Source: a virus | Virus record (IMG/VR): IMGVR_UViG_3300032242_003400 | Location: 1-24,646 of that record | DNA: 24,646 nucleotides | Direction: 5' to 3' (one strand) | Part shown: positions 1 through 6,506 of the stretch, piece by piece | Numbering within the stretch: the stretch's first letter is position 1 | Layout: each line of letters begins with the position of its first letter | Made by a program: the position numbers and the translations under genes | Notes under the pieces: generated by a model | What the model was told of the DNA's origin: nothing | Seen by the model: only the letters and a program-made list of their open reading frames with translations | The model's database searches: none

Positions 1-230
1 GATGGTTTTATTCTTTTAATAATTGGTCTTTCTATTTTAAATTGATTTCTATAAATTTTAACATTACAACGATTTGCCCAACCAAAAAAATTACCCATAA
101 AATTAGTGGTCAATAAAACTTGGGCGTCAGATATTTTTTTTTGAATAGAATACCAAGATGCAAAACTCATCCAGTTATCATGAAAACTAGGCTCGCATTC
201 TATAATAATCACTAAATCCTTTTCTTCCAT
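1..230 (-). CDS. Hypothetical protein, 3' end outside window
   Basis: An open frame starts at an ATG at 228-230 and runs off the left edge after 76 codons without a stop. The visible part begins MEEKDLVIIIECEPSFHDNW and contains a hydrophobic first strand (residues 5-11) and an aromatic-rich stretch (HDNWMSFASWYSI), which suggests the N-terminal strand-helix of an alpha/beta fold. Its opening loosely recalls the glycosyltransferase-like protein at 20880-21611 (short polar start, hydrophobic strand, then S-x-W), but that is too little for an assignment. It is the last visible gene of a leftward series, 15 bases after the stop of the 55-aa gene upstream. I do not recognise the family. Confidence 0.6.
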   Translation of the reverse strand, partial: MEEKDLVIIIECEPSFHDNWMSFASWYSIQKKISDAQVLLTTNFMGNFFGWANRCNVKIYRNQFKIERPIIKRIKP

Positions 231-245
231 GAAATAAAATAGTAA

Positions 246-413
246 TTATTTGTGAATAGTAGAAAGCGGATGTTTAACAGGATGGATATGAGGCTTGGCG
301 GGAATGAATCTTCTGCCCCCTTGTAAGTTGCCGCCAGATCTTAGTCCAGTAATGCTAATTTTTGTTCCAGAGCCTTTTCCGCCTTCTTTTACTAACCATT
401 CCTTAAAATTCAT
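246..413 (-). CDS. 55-aa protein with capsid-targeting-like N-terminus
   Basis: The start ATG at 411-413 overlaps the TGA of the upstream 104-aa gene (ATGA), so translation is probably coupled. The protein begins MNFKEWLVKEGGKGSGTKI and then is rich in Gly, Arg, Lys and His (several H-P pairs near the C-terminus), with no membrane segment. The first ten residues resemble the T4 internal-protein capsid-targeting peptide MKTYQEFIAE, including a Glu at position 10 followed by a small residue (E/G), where the gp21 protease would cut. The targeting role is inferred by analogy. The remainder, about 45 residues, is basic and may bind nucleic acid. No family is recognised. Confidence 0.6.
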   Translation of the reverse strand: MNFKEWLVKEGGKGSGTKISITGLRSGGNLQGGRRFIPAKPHIHPVKHPLSTIHK

Positions 414-724
414 TTCGTGCCTGCCGCTAATGCTGCTTGTCTCATTTTTGCAGCATTCATTGATAATTTAGCCGTCGCGGGAGCATCTCCTGCTGCGGCA
501 GCAGTTTTAGCTTGACGATCTGCTACATCGGCAGCTTGTCCAATTTGCTTAGCTAACATTATAGGATCTGCTTTATTACTAGCAATCTTTTTTAAAAGTC
601 CTGCTGTGGGGTCCATGGGTTTTTTAGCCATTCCAGTGCCTATTCCTGTCGTTCCCATCGGATTCATTCCGCCAGCCGGACCAGCTAGTTCCTTTAATTT
701 CATCCATTCTGTAAATTTTTTCAT
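410..724 (-). CDS. Ala-rich 104-aa protein with capsid-targeting-like N-terminus
   Basis: It starts 8 bases after the hldE-like stop and overlaps the next gene by ATGA. The N-terminus MKKFTEWMKLKELAGPAGG carries the F-x-E-W-M motif shared with 246-413, 4952-5119 and 5923-6468. The motif is followed by L-K-E and then a Gly/Pro/Ala/Met-rich low-complexity linker (about residues 13-40) and an Ala/Lys/Gln-rich helical C-terminal half (about 45-104). Such a composition suits a small packaged or scaffold-associated protein, but that is inference. No enzymatic motif is present. Its GC-rich Ala and Gly codons make the gene less AT-rich than its neighbours. Confidence 0.75.
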   Translation of the reverse strand: MKKFTEWMKLKELAGPAGGMNPMGTTGIGTGMAKKPMDPTAGLLKKIASNKADPIMLAKQIGQAADVADRQAKTAAAAGDAPATAKLSMNAAKMRQAALAAGTK

Positions 725-732
725 ACTATTAT

Positions 733-2091
733 TTAGATATGATTTTTAATTTTTTCTATAATTTTAGTAGTAGAAAATCCATCCAATACGGGACAAAGAT
801 AAACTTCTTTTACTAAATCTGCACCAACTGGCTCTTTATATTCTTCGCTTTTCACTAAAACATCAGGTTTTATTTTTTTGATAACATCTAATGGTGTGTC
901 TTCATCAAATTTAATTATATAATCAACACACTCTAGTGATTCTAGCATTTTACTTCTAGACTCAAAATTATTAATTAATTTATGAGATTTATTTAATCTT
1001 TGAACACTTTCATCTGAATTTAAGGCTACTACTAATTTATCAGCTTTAGATTTGGCAAATTTTAAACTATGTAAATGTCCTTGATGAAGAATGTCAAAAC
1101 ATCCATTTGTAAATGAAAGTTTGAAATTTCTATTAATTAATAAATCGGGGTGGATTGCCTTACTAGGAATAACATCCAAATAATGAATAGGTTCATTATA
1201 AACATTGCCAACATATTTAGAGGCAGCTTTATAAGCCAACTCAACAGAATTTCTAATCGAAATATCTCCGGCAATGGCAGCAGCAAAATATGCAACAAAA
1301 CAATCTCCTGCTCCTATAACTGAGTTCACTATGGATTTTGATTGTGGGCGGAATTCAAAATATTCATTATCTATTATTCCATATATGCCCTCCCCGCCTT
1401 TTGTGACCACCACCGCTTTTGCATCAGTCCTTGCTTGCAACATTCTAGATTGTGATTCAGAGTCTTTGCAACCAGTCATTTCATAAGCCTCTTTATAATT
1501 AGGCTTGAATATATCACAGCCAATCCATTTGTTTATATTTTTTTTAGGATCAACTATTTTTATACAATTTTTTCCAACTGCTTTAAAATATCTTTCTACT
1601 ATTCCTCGATAAGGAAAAAGCCCTTTATTGTAATAAGAAAATATGCAAATATCAAAATTTGATTTTTTTAAATTTTTGATTAAAGCCATGTGTAAATCAT
1701 ATAATTCTTCATCATTATAGCCTAGATTAGTTTTTTCTATGTCTATTCTGCACAAGGGAAATACGTCTTGATAAAATCTTTTTTTTCTAGGAACTTTATT
1801 TTTAATTAAAACGCAACCACTTAAATCAATAAATTTATAATTATTAATAACATCAATAGCATCTTGGTCTATCAAACTAAAATAATTTATATTTTTATTG
1901 AGATGAAAAAATTGATAACAAACATTAGCAGATCCGCCTGGACGAACATGTGTAGGATTATCTTTTTCTGATTGTAATATCGGTATGGGGAATTCTGGAC
2001 TTACTTTTTCTGCGTTAACATAGTGGTATTCATCAATTATGCAGTCTCCAACAACGGCTATTTTTTTATTATTATTAATTAATTTTATCAT
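733..2091 (-). CDS. hldE: Bifunctional heptose-7-P kinase / heptose-1-P adenylyltransferase (HldE-like)
   Basis: This is a fusion of two domains in the order of bacterial HldE (RfaE). Residues about 10-310 are a PfkB/ribokinase-family kinase with the sugar-binding PGGSANV (51-57) and the catalytic GAGD (260-263, Asp263 as base). Residues about 325-452 are a nucleotidyltransferase with FTNGCFDILHQGH (327-339; HxGH 336-339) and a C-terminal STT-x-I-I. In bacteria HldE phosphorylates D-glycero-D-manno-heptose 7-phosphate and, after GmhB acts, adenylylates heptose 1-phosphate on the way to ADP-heptose for LPS. At 452 aa it is close to full length (about 477) and both active sites look intact. It overlaps folA by 17 bases and has no Shine-Dalgarno of its own, so it is probably translated by coupling. 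Substrate identity in the phage is inferred. Confidence 0.88.
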   Translation of the reverse strand: MIKLINNNKKIAVVGDCIIDEYHYVNAEKVSPEFPIPILQSEKDNPTHVRPGGSANVCYQFFHLNKNINYFSLIDQDAIDVINNYKFIDLSGCVLIKNKVPRKKRFYQDVFPLCRIDIEKTNLGYNDEELYDLHMALIKNLKKSNFDICIFSYYNKGLFPYRGIVERYFKAVGKNCIKIVDPKKNINKWIGCDIFKPNYKEAYEMTGCKDSESQSRMLQARTDAKAVVVTKGGEGIYGIIDNEYFEFRPQSKSIVNSVIGAGDCFVAYFAAAIAGDISIRNSVELAYKAASKYVGNVYNEPIHYLDVIPSKAIHPDLLINRNFKLSFTNGCFDILHQGHLHSLKFAKSKADKLVVALNSDESVQRLNKSHKLINNFESRSKMLESLECVDYIIKFDEDTPLDVIKKIKPDVLVKSEEYKEPVGADLVKEVYLCPVLDGFSTTKIIEKIKNHI

Positions 2092-2599
2092 ATTGTGTGA
2101 TAGTAAAATCTGTTTGCCTATCTAATTCTTTTGAACTCCAATCATTCCAATTAATCTCTGGGAATTTGGTGTCGCCTTCGCAATTTCCTTTTACATGAGT
2201 CACTATCATTCTTTCTACAAGATCTTTAGATAAAAAATCTTCATAAACCTTGCCTCCTCCAATTATATAAAACTCTTTATCTCTAAACATATTTTCATAA
2301 GCTATTACTGCTTCGTTTGTATCTCTAACGGCAAATGTGTTCGTGGATGGAGGCGATCCAAAACTATTCATAAACTTATCCATATCATCATAATATGTTT
2401 TTGAAATTATTATATTTATCCTATTTGGCAAAGGTCTAAATTTATCAGGCAAGCTTTCCCATGTGTTTCTACCCATAACAACAACATTTCCTGTTGTCAT
2501 TTGTTTAAAGTTATTTAAATCTTTAGGAAGATGCCAAGGAAGAGAATTATCCTTGCCTATAAAATTACCTTCATCAAAAGCAACTATTAAATTAATCAT
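2075..2599 (-). CDS. folA: Dihydrofolate reductase
   Basis: At 174 aa this is a normal-length DHFR, which reduces dihydrofolate to tetrahydrofolate with NADPH and so regenerates the cofactor oxidised by thymidylate synthase. The N-terminus MINLIVAFDEGNFIGKDNSL leads into PWHLPKDL, with the acidic active-site residue at Asp27 as in E. coli. Further signatures are VVMGRNTWESL (NADPH binding), YIIGGGKVYEDF, and a Thr before the final strands (VTHVKGNCEGDTKFP). It lies two bases downstream of thyA and overlaps hldE downstream. No clear ribosome-binding site precedes it, which points to coupling within one operon. The pairing with thyA matches T4 frd-td. Confidence 0.95.
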   Translation of the reverse strand: MINLIVAFDEGNFIGKDNSLPWHLPKDLNNFKQMTTGNVVVMGRNTWESLPDKFRPLPNRINIIISKTYYDDMDKFMNSFGSPPSTNTFAVRDTNEAVIAYENMFRDKEFYIIGGGKVYEDFLSKDLVERMIVTHVKGNCEGDTKFPEINWNDWSSKELDRQTDFTITQYDKIN

Positions 2600-2601
2600 A
2601 A

Positions 2602-3534
2602 TTATACCGAGATTGGAACATTCATTTTATCTAAAGGATTATAATCTTCAAGAATAAAATCTTCTGCGGTGTATTCGTATATTGAATCTTTTTTATTCAA
2701 TTTTAATTTTGGAGAATTAACAATAGGTCTATTGAGATATTCTTCTACTAAAGGAATGTGATTGTTATAAATATGAAAATTACCTGACATAAAGTTAATA
2801 TGTTTAGGCTTCATATCTACTTGTTGAGCGATCATATACGTGTAAAACGCCGCGCCTTGCAAGTTGGTAGATAATGCCCCCACAAAAGCATCCGTGGATC
2901 TAGCATATACACAACAGCTTAGGTCTTTCATTTCGTTGTATTTATTTGGAGTTACAATAAAATGATAAATTAAATGACAACAATTCAATACAACATCTTT
3001 TTTTTCTACTTTATCGCCTCTCCAAAAAGAAAATAAGATTCTTCTAGAATTAGGATTTGTCTTTAATTCATTTATCACATAGTCAATTTGATTAACTCCA
3101 GGATTGCTTTCTAAATTAGAGAGGTCGCCACCACAATGAATTAAATTTGGACCATATCCATATCCAATACTAGATGGATGAAATCCATTTGAATTTGCCC
3201 AGTTTTCATCTCTCCAAGCATCCCATACTTTAGAACCCATTTTATTTAAATCATCAATTTTATCTGATCCCATAAGAAACCACAGATATTCTTTCAACAT
3301 AGATTTCCAAGAAGTTTTTCTTCTTGTAGGCACAGGAACTCTTTCAGAAATATCTACGAGAGTGGAAACAAAAGGCAAGTATTTTGTGCCCGTGCCTGTT
3401 CTGTCCATCATCTGATAACCTTGATCTAAAACCTTTTGAAGATTTTGATCAAATTCCATTAAGACATAATCTTTATTTTGTTCAATTTGTCTTTTTTCTT
3501 TTATTAGCTTTAGTTCTTCTAATTTTAATTCCAT
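2602..3534 (-). CDS. thyA: Thymidylate synthase family protein (dTMP synthase or related dNMP C5-transferase)
   Basis: I place the start at the ATG at 3532-3534, preceded by AAGGA at 3542-3546. The longer frame upstream would have to read through the tRNA-like leader. The 310-aa product has RTGTGT (45-50), SRR (163-165), the catalytic Cys186 in LNCCHLIYHF, RSTD (212-215), AQQVDM and HIYNNHIPLVEE, so it is a ThyA-fold enzyme that normally methylates dUMP with methylene-THF. The N-terminus is about 25 residues longer than E. coli ThyA. The usually invariant G-L-P-F-N-I-A-S-Y loop is replaced by G-A-L-S-T-N-L-Q-G-A-A-F with one extra residue, so base specificity (dUMP, dCMP or other) is not certain. 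It has its own promoter at 3702-3730. Confidence 0.9.
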   Translation of the reverse strand: MELKLEELKLIKEKRQIEQNKDYVLMEFDQNLQKVLDQGYQMMDRTGTGTKYLPFVSTLVDISERVPVPTRRKTSWKSMLKEYLWFLMGSDKIDDLNKMGSKVWDAWRDENWANSNGFHPSSIGYGYGPNLIHCGGDLSNLESNPGVNQIDYVINELKTNPNSRRILFSFWRGDKVEKKDVVLNCCHLIYHFIVTPNKYNEMKDLSCCVYARSTDAFVGALSTNLQGAAFYTYMIAQQVDMKPKHINFMSGNFHIYNNHIPLVEEYLNRPIVNSPKLKLNKKDSIYEYTAEDFILEDYNPLDKMNVPISV

Positions 3535-3695
3535 GGATAAATCCTTAGCGATCCTACGGGATTCGAACCCGCAAATCTCCAACCAGACCGGATCGTGAAC
3601 GAGGATTTCATCGAATAAAAATTCAGTCGGAAATTTCCTCAAACCGCTACAGTTTTATCCGTAAGTATGGCTATAACGTGTTGCACTTTACGCCT
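3534..3695 (-). ncRNA. Structured thyA leader with a tRNA-like element
   Basis: The leader of about 160 nt runs from the predicted start near 3695 to the thyA ATG. On the minus strand it contains a bulged hairpin near the 5' end, small hairpins around 3602-3640, and a tRNA-like element at 3549-3595. That element has a 6-bp acceptor-like stem (3590-3595 with 3549-3554), a D-like hairpin TCT-GGTTGG-AGA (3576-3587), and a perfect tRNA T-arm GCGGG-TTCGAAT-CCCGT (3556-3572). There is no anticodon arm and no encoded CCA. An outer 7-bp stem (3654-3660 with 3535-3541) directly abuts the start codon and leaves the Shine-Dalgarno in an internal loop. A 5-bp stem (3645-3649 with 3546-3550) competes by two bases with the acceptor-like stem. 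A decayed tRNA gene is the simplest alternative to a regulatory leader. Confidence 0.5.
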
Positions 3696-3701
3696 AGTAT
3701 G

Positions 3702-3730
3702 ATTATAGTAGATAAAATTTAATAAATCAA
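3702..3730 (-). promoter_or_regulatory. Sigma70-like promoter for the thyA operon
   Basis: Reading the minus strand, TTGATT (3725-3730) is followed after exactly 17 bases by a perfect TATAAT (3702-3707). The -35 overlaps the stop codon of the upstream nucleotidyltransferase gene. Transcription would start near 3695 and cover the tRNA-like leader, thyA, folA, hldE and the small genes that follow. Confidence 0.65.
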
Positions 3731-4962
3731 TGTTTAATGTATTTTATTATTTCTTCTTTAGAGTTGTGCAATTTGCCATGAAGAATCTGCGTTATTACAT
3801 CTTTTAATACACTTCCTATTTCTGGTCCTTTATATCCCATGGACATCAGATCATTTCCACTTATTTCTAAATCTGTTATGCTTTTAGGAGCATTTGAAGA
3901 TATGGATTTTTTAATATTTTCTGGTAGTAAATTCAAATTCAAACAACTAGGATGTATTTTATTTAGTTCAAAAACAATTACGTTAGGATTTTCGTCCTTC
4001 TTCTGCCATACAAGATACAATCCCTTTAATTGCTTTTCAGTATTCAGATCGCATTTTAATTTTTTACAAATTTGTAAAGCTTTGTTTTCATCAGCCGAAC
4101 CAAACATCATGAGAAAAAGAAACTCTGACATGTATTTGCTTTTGTCGAACATTTCTTTGTTGTGAACAGAACAAGACAAGCCAGATATCTCTTGCCATAA
4201 ACCAGTTTCGCACAAAAGGTCTGCTCCAGCTAATTGATTTCCTTTTTCAACAATTTTTTCAATTTCAATAAGAATTCTTTCTCCTGGTATTCCTTTTATC
4301 AAACTTACATTATCTTTTATTTCCTTGAACGTCTCTGGCTCTATTTTAAAATCAAATCTTGAAGCGAATTGAACGCCTCTAAGCATTCTTAATGGATCTT
4401 GAGAAAAAGCTTTTTTATCAACCATTCTAATGACTTTATTTTTTATATCTTCTATTCCATTATAAGGATCGATAATATTGCCTAAATGATCTTGAGCTAT
4501 AGCATTTATTGTAAAATCTCTTCTTCCCAAATCGCTATGAACTGGCATATTATGATCTGGCGATGTGGTGAAAGCTTGATAAGCAGAAGGGTATTTGCCC
4601 ACTCTTTTTTTATACTCTTCTTTCTCATCTTGATTCATGGGTCTTTCAGTTCTTGGAAGAGCTATATCAATCGGCTCATCAACCTCAAATTCATAAGGCT
4701 TAAATTTTATAACTCCAAAAGATTGTCCGACTTCATCAACCTTGCCAAAATTACGAAGTAAATTAATTAAATTTTCAGAACTTATACCAGAAATTATTAC
4801 GTCTATGTCTTTTGATTTTTTATTTAAATAAAAATCTCTTATGGCTCCGCCAACAAAATTCGGCTTTCCTTTGTTAGCAATAATGGCTTTTAAAAATTCG
4901 CTATTTAATATCTTTTCTTTAAGTCCGCCTGTTAATGATTCAAAAAAAATTCTAAATCTCAT
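3727..4962 (-). CDS. tRNA nucleotidyltransferase / poly(A) polymerase family protein
   Basis: I choose the ATG at 4960-4962 because GAGGAAG precedes it and it sits inside the end of the upstream 55-aa gene; an ATG eight codons further up lacks a ribosome-binding site. The 411-aa protein is a class II nucleotidyltransferase with VGGAIRD (37-43), catalytic D-x-D in DIDV (52-54), RRDFTINAIA (147-156) and DPLRMLRGVQFASR (189-202). It therefore adds CCA, or poly(A), to RNA 3' ends. The family fold is clear, but CCA versus A-adding specificity is not. A charged insert of about 40 residues (about 98-146) separates the head and neck motifs. It lies immediately upstream of the tRNA-like leader of thyA. 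Its N-terminus MRFRIFFESLTGG weakly echoes the F-x-E-W peptide of nearby genes. Confidence 0.88.
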   Translation of the reverse strand: MRFRIFFESLTGGLKEKILNSEFLKAIIANKGKPNFVGGAIRDFYLNKKSKDIDVIISGISSENLINLLRNFGKVDEVGQSFGVIKFKPYEFEVDEPIDIALPRTERPMNQDEKEEYKKRVGKYPSAYQAFTTSPDHNMPVHSDLGRRDFTINAIAQDHLGNIIDPYNGIEDIKNKVIRMVDKKAFSQDPLRMLRGVQFASRFDFKIEPETFKEIKDNVSLIKGIPGERILIEIEKIVEKGNQLAGADLLCETGLWQEISGLSCSVHNKEMFDKSKYMSEFLFLMMFGSADENKALQICKKLKCDLNTEKQLKGLYLVWQKKDENPNVIVFELNKIHPSCLNLNLLPENIKKSISSNAPKSITDLEISGNDLMSMGYKGPEIGSVLKDVITQILHGKLHNSKEEIIKYIKH

Positions 4963-5119
4963 TCTTCTTCCTCTTTTTCTTGTCATCTAAATATGGCCAA
5001 GTTCTTCTAACTATGCCGCCCATAGGCAATTTGAACTGAGCAATATCCCCAACCCCACCTGTAGGAGTAGATGCCATAGTTCCAACTTCATATAACTTTA
5101 ACCATTCTCTGAAATTCAT
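4952..5119 (-). CDS. 55-aa protein with capsid-targeting-like N-terminus
   Basis: The start ATG (5117-5119) overlaps the TGA of the upstream 130-aa gene (ATGA). The stop TAG (4952-4954) lies downstream of the nucleotidyltransferase start, so three genes are chained by overlaps. The protein begins MNFREWLKLYEVGTMAST, with F-x-E-W-L and then L-Y-E/V-G, matching the T4 prohead-protease pattern (hydrophobic)-x-E. The middle is Gly/Pro-rich and the C-terminus is a Lys/Arg tail (DDKKKRKKNEI). No known domain is visible. A small packaged peptide is a reasonable inference, unproven. Confidence 0.65.
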   Translation of the reverse strand: MNFREWLKLYEVGTMASTPTGGVGDIAQFKLPMGGIVRRTWPYLDDKKKRKKNEI

Positions 5120-5508
5120 GTTATTCCGCCTTCTAGTGGGGCTGCTGGTTGTTGATTTGCTTGTGTCATTAACGATTCTAGATCTTCTATAGGAACAAGA
5201 AAAGATTCTTCTTCATTGCTTTTATCAAGTTTCTCTCTATCTTCCTTGTCATATGACAAACTATTAAAATGCTTGTCTCTGATTTGCTTGACCTTAGCGT
5301 GTGTAATATCGCCTTTTTCATTTCTTTTAAAATCTAATATTGTATATATTCCTAAATTAAAAGGAACTTGTCCAAAAGAAAAAAATGAGGAAGATTGAGG
5401 AAATTTTTTATAATCATCCTTATCAATTCCTAATTTATTCATAGCTGTGAAGTATGTTTCTTCTTCATTTTTTAAAAAATCACTAAATGAAATATTATAT
5501 TTACTCAT
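5116..5508 (-). CDS. Hypothetical 130-aa protein
   Basis: It begins MSKYNISFSDFLKNEEETYF and ends with the start of the 55-aa gene (ATGA overlap). The N-terminal F-S-D-F-L-K-N-E resembles a looser version of the F-x-E-W-L peptide of its neighbours, displaced by about five residues. The rest is charged with a central hydrophobic stretch (GQVPFNLGIYTILDFKRN, about 47-64), an acidic segment and a Gln/Pro/Ala-rich C-terminus. No family is recognised. It diverges from the plus-strand gene at 5534 across a short intergenic region. Confidence 0.7.
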   Translation of the reverse strand: MSKYNISFSDFLKNEEETYFTAMNKLGIDKDDYKKFPQSSSFFSFGQVPFNLGIYTILDFKRNEKGDITHAKVKQIRDKHFNSLSYDKEDREKLDKSNEEESFLVPIEDLESLMTQANQQPAAPLEGGIT

Positions 5509-5515
5509 ATAAATA
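5508..5515 (+). promoter_or_regulatory. Possible T4-type late promoter (TATAAATA)
   Basis: An exact TATAAATA sits 18 bases before the ATG at 5534, at a workable distance upstream of the GGAGG ribosome-binding site. T4 late promoters have this octamer alone. In a genome this AT-rich about ten chance copies are expected on both strands of the window, so only the position supports it. Confidence 0.3.
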
Positions 5516-5533
5516 TATATCTATGGAGGCTTT

Positions 5534-5926
5534 ATGAATTCACCAAATTTTTCTGATTTTAGACAATTATTAGATCGCTGGGATGAGGTTAAAGATAAAT
5601 TTAATAAAAAATGTTTAATGGAAGATAATGACTTGGTGTTTTTCTTCCAAAAGGATAAAAAAATTTATGGGTCTGGCGAAAATGGACGTTTAGTTTTTGC
5701 AAGAATGAAAAATCCAGATGATGAAGATAAAGCATGGATATCTGGGGCAAGTTTTTCTGCCCATGATCTGGAGGATTCGTCTTCAAACAATGAAAGACTC
5801 TTTACTTCTAAAGATTTAAAAAATATTAAAATAATAAATCAAGAAGAAGCGGTTAAAAAATTAGAAAAAAAAGGAAAGAAATTCCCATCCATTTCTGATT
5901 CCAACACGGAAATTGACGAAAAATGA
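5534..5926 (+). CDS. Hypothetical 130-aa protein
   Basis: First gene of a two-gene plus-strand unit, with a good Shine-Dalgarno (GGAGG, 5524-5528) and an ATGA overlap with the next gene. It begins MNSPNFSDFRQLLDRWDEVK, with an F-S-D-F that loosely recalls the N-terminal peptides of the surrounding small genes. A beta-rich middle (DLVFFFQKDKKIYGSGENGRLVFARM, about 34-58, in two strands) is followed by an acidic and then Lys-rich C-terminus. It is strongly charged and soluble, with no membrane segment. No family is recognised. Coupling to the GNAT-like gene suggests the two products work together or share expression timing. Confidence 0.75.
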   Translation: MNSPNFSDFRQLLDRWDEVKDKFNKKCLMEDNDLVFFFQKDKKIYGSGENGRLVFARMKNPDDEDKAWISGASFSAHDLEDSSSNNERLFTSKDLKNIKIINQEEAVKKLEKKGKKFPSISDSNTEIDEK

Positions 5927-6468
5927 ATTTTAAAGAATGGCTAGGACAAGAAATAAAAACAAAAATTAATGAAACTGATAATTTAATAGAAGTTTCTTAT
6001 GTTGATCAAAATATAAAAGGATATATTCATGCGGAAAAAGATAATGAAAATCCAAAAATATATCGAGTCAATAGGGTTTCTGTAACTCCTACTGGGCAAG
6101 GATATGGAAAGAAATTATATTTAATTGCTTTGAATATAGCGACTAAAAAAGGAGCAATGCTCGCTCCCGCTAAACTTGCGACTTCAGATTCCGCATTGAA
6201 CATTTGGAAATCTCTTTATAAATCCAGTTATATAAAAAAAATTCCGCTTTCTGCAAAGGATTGGGGAACAGGACCAAGACATGAAAGAGTGACTAAAAAA
6301 TATCCTAATCTAAGATATCGTGATATTTCTACTTATCCACCAAAAGAAGATTTAGATTTTTGGATTTTAAATTCTGGCTATATTTCTGATGGGTCGATTG
6401 ATAATACACAGCTAAACTTAAAACTTCCACATGATGATCTGGGCGCTTTGGCGGATCAATTTAAATAA
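5923..6468 (+). CDS. GNAT-like acetyltransferase with capsid-targeting-like N-terminus
   Basis: The 181-aa protein starts MNFKEWLGQEIKTKI, the same F-K-E-W-L peptide as the protein at 246-413 on the other strand. Residues about 20-85 look like a GNAT core: a strand pair (IEVSYVD, IKGYIHAE), then YRVNRVSVTPTGQGYGKKLY (about 47-66). This has the motif-A pattern of a strand ending in V followed by Q-G-Y-G-K for acetyl-CoA pyrophosphate binding. SALNIWKSLYK follows, as in the GNAT helix after motif A. The C-terminal third, with DWGTGPRHERV, is not typical of the family. The acceptor substrate is unknown. If the N-terminus is a packaging signal, the enzyme may be carried in the virion. Confidence 0.6.
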   Translation: MNFKEWLGQEIKTKINETDNLIEVSYVDQNIKGYIHAEKDNENPKIYRVNRVSVTPTGQGYGKKLYLIALNIATKKGAMLAPAKLATSDSALNIWKSLYKSSYIKKIPLSAKDWGTGPRHERVTKKYPNLRYRDISTYPPKEDLDFWILNSGYISDGSIDNTQLNLKLPHDDLGALADQFK

Positions 6469-6506
6469 AAAAGCCGGTCGCAACCATTTCTGATTACGAC
6501 CGGCTT
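6464..6506 (-). terminator. Intrinsic terminator of the minus-strand non-coding RNA
   Basis: A perfect 10-bp GC-rich stem (6497-6506 pairing with 6471-6480, loop 6481-6496) is followed on the minus strand by TTTT-A-TTT. On the plus strand only CTTCTTC follows, so the site is oriented mainly for leftward transcription, although it may also stop the plus-strand unit ending at 6468. Confidence 0.8.

Noticed and set aside
3549-3595. Complete tRNA gene at the T-arm.
   Set aside because: I could not find an anticodon arm or a matching 7-bp acceptor in either orientation; only an acceptor-like stem, a D-like hairpin and a T-arm can be drawn.
3535-3642. N-terminal extension of the thymidylate synthase frame by 36 residues.
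   Set aside because: It would be translated from the tRNA-like leader. The ATG at 3534 has its own ribosome-binding site and gives a family-like start.
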